Source of the DNA: Planctomycetota bacterium | GTDB lineage: Bacteria; Planctomycetota; Phycisphaerae; UBA1845 | NCBI GenBank assembly: GCA_022566435.1 | Contig: JADFIX010000066.1 | Coordinates: forward strand, 1 to 9,937 | Length of the DNA stretch: 9,937 nucleotides | Reading direction: 5' to 3' | Shown: positions 1 to 6,400 of the stretch, piece by piece | Numbering within the stretch: position 1 is the stretch's first letter | Layout: each line of letters begins with the position of its first letter | Program-made: the position numbers and the translations under genes | The notes under the pieces: generated by a model | The model's input: the letters and a program-made list of their open reading frames with translations, nothing else | Told to the model about the DNA's origin: nothing | The model's database searches: none

Positions 1-93
1 TACGACCTGGTAGATCTGGGACCGAGCGCCGACGCCCAGCTTCTGAATGATGTTGTAGCCCGATACGAGATCAGCCACGGCACGCGGCACCAC
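1..93 (-). CDS. Ser/Thr protein kinase, N-terminal fragment (cut by window edge)
   Basis: Read on the minus strand, this edge fragment encodes VPRAVADLVSGYNIIQKLG followed by VGARSQIYQVV. It has the shape of the first two strands of a Hanks-type Ser/Thr kinase domain: a short lead, then GYxIxxKLGxGAxSxIYxV, in which GVGARS is the ATP-binding glycine-rich loop. Such kinases phosphorylate Ser or Thr on partner proteins. The catalytic lysine and everything after it lie beyond the window. An in-frame TGA at 109-111 limits the start to TTG 105, GTG 93 or GTG 90. None has a clear Shine-Dalgarno sequence, and I chose GTG 93. A good promoter lies upstream at 227-255. The gene is divergent from a STAS gene, and kinase plus STAS is a known phospho-switch pairing; a functional link here is inference. 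The fragment is short, so identification rests on the loop motif alone. Confidence 0.66.
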   Translation of the reverse strand, partial: MVPRAVADLVSGYNIIQKLGVGARSQIYQVV

Positions 94-226
94 CCAGAAG
101 TACAACGATCATCGACCGGCGCGGCCGGCCGATGCGTAGGATGCGCCGTCGCAACGGCGACCATGACACCGAACTGTCGATGTCGCTCGGTCGCGCGCGA
201 CGAACCCTAAGCCCTCACCAGAGAAC

Positions 227-255
227 ATATTAGAAAACGGTCGAATCGGGGTCAA
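227..255 (-). promoter_or_regulatory. Sigma70-like promoter for the kinase gene
   Basis: On the minus strand the sequence reads TTGACC (-35, 250-255), a 17-nt spacer (233-249) and TAATAT (-10, 227-232). The -35 box matches the TTGACA consensus at five of six positions. The -10 box matches TATAAT at four of six and is a local AT-rich island in GC-rich DNA. Transcription should begin near 220 and run into the kinase gene. There is no other minus-strand gene between this site and the kinase. Confidence 0.68.
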
Positions 256-370
256 GGCGTCGGCTGGCGCGTCTGGTGGCCGCCTTCCCCGAAATGCCGG
301 CCGTGAGTTGCGGGATTGCACGGTCGACACGGCGTGCGCGCCGTTTCGTGGGGCGCCGACACGGCGGCGG

Positions 371-399
371 TTGACAGGTCCGGGCGGCGCGTTTAGAGT
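371..399 (+). promoter_or_regulatory. Sigma70-like promoter for the STAS gene
   Basis: The sequence reads TTGACA (371-376), a 17-nt spacer (377-393) and TAGAGT (394-399). The -35 box is a perfect consensus match and the spacing is ideal. Transcription would start near 405-407. That places the TTG codon at 399 upstream of the transcript and supports the ATG at 441 as the start of the STAS protein. Confidence 0.7.
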
Positions 400-440
400 T
401 GCCTATTGTTCCTCGCGGGCCGAGGGACCGGAGAGCCGGC

Positions 441-782
441 ATGAGCGTTCGCGATTGGTCGGAGAGTATCGTTCTGGTGGACTTGCAGGACGATCCGCAA
501 TTCGGCGACGACCTCAATGCGGCGCAGGATCTTATTCGCAAGCGAAACGGCAGTGACCTGGTTCTCGACATGTCGGGGGTGAACTATCTGAACTCGTCGA
601 ACATCGCCCGCCTGCTGAAGATCCGAAAGCTGCTCCAGACCGATGCGCCGGGGCGTATGAAGCTGTGTGGAATGAATACGAGCGTCTGGGGCGTGTTCCT
701 GGTGACCGGCCTGGACAAGATCTTCGATTTTTGCGACGACGTTCCGAGCGGCCTGGCCAGTCTGCAAATGGAACCGCGTTAG
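441..782 (+). CDS. STAS-domain protein (anti-sigma factor antagonist type)
   Basis: This 113-residue protein is a single STAS domain, the usual length of SpoIIAA/RsbV-type antagonists. Those proteins bind an anti-sigma kinase when unphosphorylated and so free a sigma factor or another output. The core reads LVLDMSGVNYLNSSNIARLL at residues 40-59, which matches the family pattern hhDhSxVxxhDSSGhxxLh. The Ser pair 52-53 sits where the phosphorylated Ser of SpoIIAA/RsbV lies. The usual Asp before it is Asn51 and the following Gly is Asn54, so the switch loop is non-canonical. The C-terminal half (MKLCGMN...VFLVTGLDKIFDF) fits the rest of the fold. The ATG at 441 has GGAGAG at 430-435 five nt upstream. 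The neighbouring divergent Ser/Thr kinase is a candidate partner, by inference. It could instead be a scaffold STAS protein outside sigma control. Confidence 0.88.
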   Translation: MSVRDWSESIVLVDLQDDPQFGDDLNAAQDLIRKRNGSDLVLDMSGVNYLNSSNIARLLKIRKLLQTDAPGRMKLCGMNTSVWGVFLVTGLDKIFDFCDDVPSGLASLQMEPR

Positions 783-787
783 AGCCC

Positions 788-873
788 GTCGAAAAAGGGG
801 ACAGGAACCTCGCGGATCGCTGCCAGCGACAGGGCGAGGGCCGCTTGGCTCGGAGCCGGCCCCCTTTTTCAAC
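788..873. repeat. REP-like palindromic element / possible bidirectional terminator
   Basis: Two arms, GAAAAAGGGG at 791-800 and CCCCTTTTTC at 861-870, are perfect inverted repeats; with flanking bases they match at 12 of 13. Pairing continues imperfectly inward. Inside are two small hairpins: TCGCT/AGCGA (817-821 with 825-829) and GGCT/AGCC (847-850 with 854-857). The whole could fold as a three-way junction. It sits between two convergent genes, and each strand ends in C4T5, so it could terminate transcription both ways. The GAAAAAGGGGACAGGAACC style recalls dispersed palindromes that I associate with planctomycete genomes; that link is from memory and untested here. Confidence 0.6.
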
Positions 874-899
874 AAGCGGCCAGGCAATTCATTTTGTGT

Positions 900-2258
900 T
901 TATTGATGGCGGCTCGATTCGGGCGTCGAGGGCGCCCGCGAGAGGATCCGCTGTTCGCGGGGCGGCAGGGCCCAGGGCTGCTTGCTGATCAGCTTGATGC
1001 GCATGACGTTGAGGGCCACGGCGATCTGAGGATCGACGTCGGGGTAGTCGTCCTCGGTTTCGTCGGGATCGGAGGCGTCGGTGCCCTCGTCGACATCTTC
1101 TTCACCCTCACCACTCGAACTGGAGGTATCCGGCAAGGCGATCTCGTCATCGTTCGGGGCGAAATCCTGGCCATCAGGAACGCCGTCGTTGTCCGAATCC
1201 GAATCGTTGGGGTCGGTTCCCAAGGCGCGCTCATCGCGGTCGCTGAGGCCGTCGTCATCGTCGTCGGAGTCGCCGTTGCCATCCGGATCGGGGTCGAATT
1301 CATCGCACACGCCGTCCCCGTCTTCGTCATTCTGGGGACTGCAGTCGGGGTCGACCTTCATGCAGAGCTTTTCCGGTCGCGAGTCCGGGTCCCCAAGAAC
1401 GACAAAGCAGACCTCGTCACCCTCGCAATCTCCATCCGCGGAGCATTTCACCTCGGACACCGGCCCCATGGTGGCCGCTTCGGCGGCGGTCACGCACTTA
1501 CCGTTAGCACAAACCTTGTCTCCAGGGCAGTCCTTGTTCTTCTCGCATTTTTCGTTGTCATCTCCGTTATCATCTTCGTCGCCATCGCGGTCGGGGGGAT
1601 CCGGAAAGCCGTCGGCATTGTCGTCATTATCGATAAGATTGCTGATCCCGTCGCCGTCGTCGTCGTCGTCGAACAGACGATTCAGCAGGCCGTCGCCGTC
1701 AATATCATCGTCGTGAACGTTTCGAATACCGTCTCCGTCGACATCACGATCGTAGGCGTTCAGCACACCGTCGCCGTCGACGTCGAGATCCTCGCCGTTC
1801 AGGATTCCGTCGCCGTCGATATCGGGCCCATCGAAGCGATTGAACGGATTCAACCCCGCGATAATCTCCTCCAGATCGAGCAATCCGTCGCCGTCCGAGT
1901 CGACCAGCAGACCGAGAATGGCAAGCTCATCATCAGTGAGGTTCGTGCAGGCGTCGCAAGAGTTAAGCGCCTCGGCCACGCAGATAGGAGCCCAGTTCAC
2001 CGAACAGCACCCGGGCTGCGCCGCACACACGCACGCCTCGACATCCGGATCGCTACAGCCGGCTCGCGGTTCAAGCAGGCTGGCATCGATGCAGCAGTCG
2101 CCGTCGTCGGCCACGGTCGCCGCCGTCGCCACCTTGTCATCCGCCTCCAACTGCTCGGCCTGCATCGCCGAGCCGCAGCCGCAAACCGTCAGCACAGCGG
2201 GGAAGACCGCCACAACGGCCATCAGTCTCATGATTACTCGTCTCGCATGAATCCGCAT
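900..2258 (-). CDS. Lipoprotein with Cys-rich domain and thrombospondin type 3 repeats
   Basis: About 452 residues. The N-terminus has arginines, a hydrophobic stretch (LMAVVAVFPAVLTV) and a lipobox VCGC with Cys28, so it should be exported and lipid-anchored. Residues 55-104 form a Cys-rich domain of the type CC...GC...CVC...GCC...W...C...C..C, which I associate with planctomycete secreted proteins. Residues 120-231 hold six DxDGDG calcium-binding loops in tight succession. Two C...DC...C pairs follow (238-255, 272-306), then a second TSP3 block (311-370), an acidic Ser/Glu/Asp linker (375-410) and a short basic tail. Its binding partner is unknown. Start choice is weak: ATG 2258 has the purine-rich AGAGAA upstream; ATG 2273 and ATG 2231 are alternatives and keep the signal peptide. 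It lies about 67 bp after the end of the larger lipoprotein reading frame on the same strand, so the two may be co-transcribed. Confidence 0.82.
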   Translation of the reverse strand: MRIHARRVIMRLMAVVAVFPAVLTVCGCGSAMQAEQLEADDKVATAATVADDGDCCIDASLLEPRAGCSDPDVEACVCAAQPGCCSVNWAPICVAEALNSCDACTNLTDDELAILGLLVDSDGDGLLDLEEIIAGLNPFNRFDGPDIDGDGILNGEDLDVDGDGVLNAYDRDVDGDGIRNVHDDDIDGDGLLNRLFDDDDDGDGISNLIDNDDNADGFPDPPDRDGDEDDNGDDNEKCEKNKDCPGDKVCANGKCVTAAEAATMGPVSEVKCSADGDCEGDEVCFVVLGDPDSRPEKLCMKVDPDCSPQNDEDGDGVCDEFDPDPDGNGDSDDDDDGLSDRDERALGTDPNDSDSDNDGVPDGQDFAPNDDEIALPDTSSSSGEGEEDVDEGTDASDPDETEDDYPDVDPQIAVALNVMRIKLISKQPWALPPREQRILSRAPSTPESSRHQ

Positions 2259-2325
2259 GATTCTCTGCTTCATAGAATGAAACGAAAGGGTCGGGAGTAT
2301 TTTCAAAAAGTGCCGGCCCGACGGA

Positions 2326-3483
2326 TTATGGAATCTGCGGCGATCCTGCTCCGGTTTCACGAATCAACTCCAGGACGACTTCGCCGGTACATGCATTGAT
2401 GCCCGAAACGCCGATGGAAGACAGGTCGTTCGGCAACGAGATGAAGCCGCTGGACTGCAAGTCCGTAAACTCGAATGCCTGGGTACTGGTACTGAGACAG
2501 GCGAGAAAATCAAAGCCGAGCCCGCAGAGGGTTACGGATGTCCTGAGTCGAATCACGAGCGTTTCCCCGCTCCGTACCGTCAAGGTGGCGTTTGCCGAGC
2601 ACAGTCCGTCAAGATCGGTAACGTTCACGATGCCCGCAGTACCCCCTCGGATAGTGAACGCCGAACCGTCGGGGCATGCCGGGACGGCCGAAAACTCGTC
2701 GTTTACGCAGCCCGTGAAGGTTTGGTTGTTCGCGATAACAACCGGGGATTGACCAACCACCTCGGCGGTGATCTCGAGTTGCGATCCGATAATGGCTTCT
2801 CCTTGGCCTGCCAGGGTGATTCCACGAACGCTGATATTGAGCGCAAGATCCGGCCTCAGGGGGTCCGTGCCCGCAGCCACTTCCTCGCTGTCCAAAACGC
2901 CGTCGTCGTCGGTATCCGGATCGGTGGGATCCGTCGCGTCACCCGCATCGCCCGAATCACCCGGTCGGATGCCGTCCGCTCCGACGTACTCGGCACGGTC
3001 GCTGAGTCCGTCAAAGTCCGAATCAGCGAACAGGGGGCTGGGCATCACATCGCGCGCGGTGTTGTCGACGACGGACAAGACCCGCCATCCAGTGAGACGC
3101 TCGAAGCTGTCCGACAACCCGTCACCGTCCGTGTCCTGCGATGTGGGGTCCGTCCCGATCATCTGAGAACCGGCATCGGTCAGGAAAAATCCTGCGAACA
3201 GGAAGTTGTTCTGGAAGAACTCGCCGAAGTTGGCGAACTCGTCAAAATCGAGCAGTCCATCGCCATCCGTGTCGATATCGTTTGGGTTCGTGCCGAGCGT
3301 GCGCTCGAGCAGGTCGGGGAGACCGTCGAAATCCGTGTCGCCGCGCGTCGGGTCGGAGAATTCCCTAGTCGTCGTTGAGGTCGGTCCGCAGTCCGCGCAG
3401 TCCGATCCCGTATCACAGGGTTGGACACAGACAAAGAACGTCTGCGGGATCTGCTGGCACGCGTTGTTGTTCGCGCAGGCCTG
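2326..3483 (-). CDS. C-terminal part of the giant TSP3 lipoprotein, separated by a frameshift
   Basis: This reading frame has no plausible start of its own and opens in the middle of a Cys-rich run (QACANNNACQQIP...CVQPCDTGSDCADC). That run continues the Cys-rich tract ending at NCID in the frame of the upstream gene. About 385 residues follow the junction. They contain TSP3 modules (DTDFDGLPDLLE, DTDGDGLLDFDE, DTDGDGLSDSFE, DSDFDGLSDRAE, DTDDDGVLDSEE) and then a beta-rich domain of about 170 residues (from LALNISVRGITLAGQGEAII to the end) with four or five spaced Cys. I do not recognise that last domain. I read this as the true C-terminus of the gene starting at 7442. It could be a decayed gene, or an intact one with a one-base error near 3483. 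Confidence 0.75.
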   Translation of the reverse strand, partial: QACANNNACQQIPQTFFVCVQPCDTGSDCADCGPTSTTTREFSDPTRGDTDFDGLPDLLERTLGTNPNDIDTDGDGLLDFDEFANFGEFFQNNFLFAGFFLTDAGSQMIGTDPTSQDTDGDGLSDSFERLTGWRVLSVVDNTARDVMPSPLFADSDFDGLSDRAEYVGADGIRPGDSGDAGDATDPTDPDTDDDGVLDSEEVAAGTDPLRPDLALNISVRGITLAGQGEAIIGSQLEITAEVVGQSPVVIANNQTFTGCVNDEFSAVPACPDGSAFTIRGGTAGIVNVTDLDGLCSANATLTVRSGETLVIRLRTSVTLCGLGFDFLACLSTSTQAFEFTDLQSSGFISLPNDLSSIGVSGINACTGEVVLELIRETGAGSPQIP

Positions 3484-6400
3484 TCGATACAATTTGTCGA
3501 GCACTGGCTGTTGCTGGTGCAAAACACTCCGCCCAGGCCACAACTGGACGCAATGCATGATCCTAAGAAAGAGCAAGCCAAGTCACTGAAGCATAGTATT
3601 CCGGGGTTGGATTCACAAACACTGCAGTTCGCATTGACATTTCCTATATTACAGCAGGTAAAGTTCGTCCCTGGAATTTGATCGCAATCGCCGTCGATCG
3701 AGCAGGGGTCTCCATCGTTGTCAGAGTCTGTGCAGGATCCCCCGGTGACGATACAAGCCGATGAGCAGTCGTTGTCGTCGGTGCAAAGATGTCCACCCAG
3801 GGCTCCCCCACAACGAAGACTAAAAACGGCTTGGCTGCATATTCCAGCGAAACTGCAGTCATTGTCAGTCATACAAGAAGCTCCGGGCACGGATTGACAT
3901 GTCCTAGTGAGTTCACACACCGGCGACGGCTGCGCCTCGTTGCAGTCATCGTTATTGGTGCAGGAATCACCGGCGAAGGGTCCGTTGGCCGCGCATTCCC
4001 TGGTTTCTACACACACCGGCGAAGGCTGCGTCACGTTGCAATCAGAGTCAGTGGTGCAGGGATCACCGGGGTTGGGTGCGCTATCGTCGCAAACCGCTGG
4101 AACATCTTCCTGGCAAAGACCGTCGTACGCCGTGGCACAACTGTTGTTGCACTCAAACACGGTCACGTTCCAGCCACCGTTGACGCTCTCGACGATATCC
4201 GGCAGACCGTCCTCGTCGGAATCCAGGAAAGCACCGGCGTCGTCGGGATCCAGATTGTCGGCACCAAGCGCGTCCTCAATACCATCGAGCAGTCCATCGC
4301 CATCCGTATCGGGGTTCAACGGATCCAAGTGCAGCGGAAGGGTACCTGCTGCTTCGGTACACCGCTCGGCAAGATGTTGACACTCACCGTTTTCATTCGC
4401 ACCGTCATCACACAACTCCGCGAAATCGCCGATTCCGTCGTCGTCGGTATCCCGTTTCCGCGGGTCCGTACCACAAGTCATTTCGATCAAATCGCTCACA
4501 CCGTCGCCATCGGAGTCACTCGTCCGCGGGTCAGGAAAGGCCCGGTACGGCTCGTGCCCGGCCACATCAACAATCCAGCCCTCGCGCACCTCGACAACGT
4601 CGGAAATCCCATCGTCATCCGTGTCCTTCTTGAAATCGCTGCAACCGAACCCGAACTCGTGACGTGCGAACAGTCCGTCGCGGTCGATGTCCTGCTCGAA
4701 TCCAAGGAAGACGTTCATCCGTGCTTTCAGAATAATATCGCCGAAGCTGGTGCCGAACGGGATCTGCTCATCGGAGTAGACAATCCACGCGCGATTGCGC
4801 CGGCCCGTGGCCGCGCCCTTGTAGCGTTTGAGGACTTCACGGCCGTCGCACGCGGCACCCGTTCCGGGGCAATTCGGATCCGTCTCGCAAATCTCTCCCG
4901 GCCCACGAAGCACGTCGTCTCCGGCAGGAACGGTGTCGATGATGCCATTGGGACCGGCGCCGATAATCTCGTCGCCGGGTTGCACCGCGTCGCCTATCCC
5001 CTTCAGCCCTGCCGCGTACACGTCGTCGCCGTCAGGCACCGTATTGACCAGCCCGTCACCTTCACCGTCGCCGGGCTCTTCGATGCGCTGATTCGTGAAT
5101 TCGTTGCAGGTCGGCGACGTGGCATAGCCCTTTGTGACGGCGAACTCGTCGTCGCCGTTGAGTACGACGGTGTCGAGAATTCCGTTGTCACCAGCGTCGA
5201 TGATCACGCTAATGTCACTCAACCCCTGAATGGCGGTGTTGAAAATCTGAATGTCGTCGCCCGCGGCCACCGTTTCGGCGATGCCGTTCGGTCCGGCGGT
5301 GATGGAGTCGAAGACCGGCGGGTCGGTTTCCTTCGTCAAACCGATGATGTCTTGCAGAGCATAATCCAACGGAATACCGTTGGGTTTACCCTCGGCGTCG
5401 AATCCGCCGACGAACTCACCGGCGGGGCCGACGAATCCCTTGTTGTCGATGGAACCGGCAATGGCGATGTTGTATTCCTCCACGGTGCCGTCACCGAGAT
5501 CGATGATTAGTGTCGCGGTTCGGTCGTTGGTTTCCTGGCTGGTGAATGCGAAGTTGCGCCCGAACTCGTCGGTGATGTCAAAGTTGGCCGGTACGATGAT
5601 CGGGCCGCGCGGGGCGCGCATCAGGCTCTCCACAAGCGACGGGAACACCTCCCGCGTACCCAGATTGATCGGGCCGCGCTCGTCCAGGAGGGGACCGAGG
5701 TTGAGCGTGGTCGTTTCGCCGGTCAGCAGCGTGGCGTTGGGAACCAGGGTAGCGATGGGAATGAAGCTTCTGCGGTCCGGCCCCAACTGTAAGACCGAGA
5801 GTTCCAGGTTGGTGATGGAAAACGCGATAGTGCCCGTGGAGCGCACGGTTAGCGGCGCGTCGATGCTGGCCCCGAAAACCTCGCGGGTGACTTGGCGCGT
5901 CGTGGTGAACTCCCTGCCTTTGGAGAGGGAGCTTTCGTAGGCCTCCTGTAGGGCGCGCGTGGTGGTCGTGTCCGAACCGGAGTGTGCGTCCGAATTCCTG
6001 AAGCCCTTGCCCTCGATTACGAACGACGGAGAGGTCGAGATCGTGAGCTTGCCGCCAAGCTCCCAACCTTCGCGCAGAATGTTGCTGTTGAACTTCAGCT
6101 TGCTGGTTTCGTCCGATTGCGTAAAAGTCGACGAGGTCGAGGACAATTCCGTAACGGTCTCACCGGTCTCGTCGACGAAGGTGTAGCGTTCGTCGATCTG
6201 AATACGCAGGTCGCCCACGTCGATTTCCCATTCCGGCAGGTCGGCCAGACGCGGGTTGCGGTTCAATTCCAGGACTTCGCGGTCGTCGTCGAGGCCGTCG
6301 CCATCCGTGTCCGCCAGAATCGGCGACGTCTTGTACAATGTGACTTCGAGGAAGTCGTCGAGATGGTCCTCGTCGGAGTCCTGATCGATCGGGTTGGAAA

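Larger units (their letters stand above)
94..440. other. Divergent intergenic control region
   Basis: This stretch separates the minus-strand kinase start from the plus-strand STAS start. I see no credible gene in it. It holds one promoter for each flanking gene (227-255 minus, 371-399 plus), set back to back with about 115 bp between their -35 boxes. The kinase mRNA would have a leader of roughly 125 nt. Near its end is a short GC hairpin, CCGGC (116-120) pairing with GCCGG (124-128), 23 nt before the chosen start. Whether the hairpin regulates translation is unknown. Confidence 0.6.

Noticed and set aside
71..112. ATG-started 13-residue frame on the minus strand (MIVVLLGGAACRG) overlapping the kinase start.
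   Set aside because: No Shine-Dalgarno sequence; could be a leader peptide or the true ATG of the kinase with another indel, but nothing in the sequence decides it.
1..210. Plus-strand open frame from the window edge (YDLVDLGPSADAQLL...) ending at TAA 208-210.
   Set aside because: It is the exact antisense of the kinase glycine-loop frame, its second half loses protein character, and it would end next to the minus-strand promoter at 227-255.
393..887. Long minus-strand open frame opposite the STAS gene.
   Set aside because: Antisense shadow in GC-rich DNA; the plus-strand frame matches STAS and has promoter and ribosome site.
1660..1830. Regular GTCGCCGTCGAC-like spacing that might suggest a CRISPR array or DNA repeat.
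   Set aside because: It is the codon pattern of tandem DxDGDG loops; unit lengths are multiples of three and vary, with no constant repeat and spacer.
894..2399. Plus-strand 501-codon open frame rich in Val and Ile.
   Set aside because: The VVVV/VAVDV runs are the reverse complement of DxDGDG codons; the minus strand has the signal peptide and repeats.
3475..3510. Programmed ribosomal frameshift at the giant gene break.
   Set aside because: A -1 shift is needed, but no XXXYYYZ heptamer in the right phase and no downstream stable stem was found; an indel is simpler.
3789..5510. Plus-strand 573-codon open frame.
   Set aside because: Antisense of the giant lipoprotein in the complementary codon phase; no domain or start signal.
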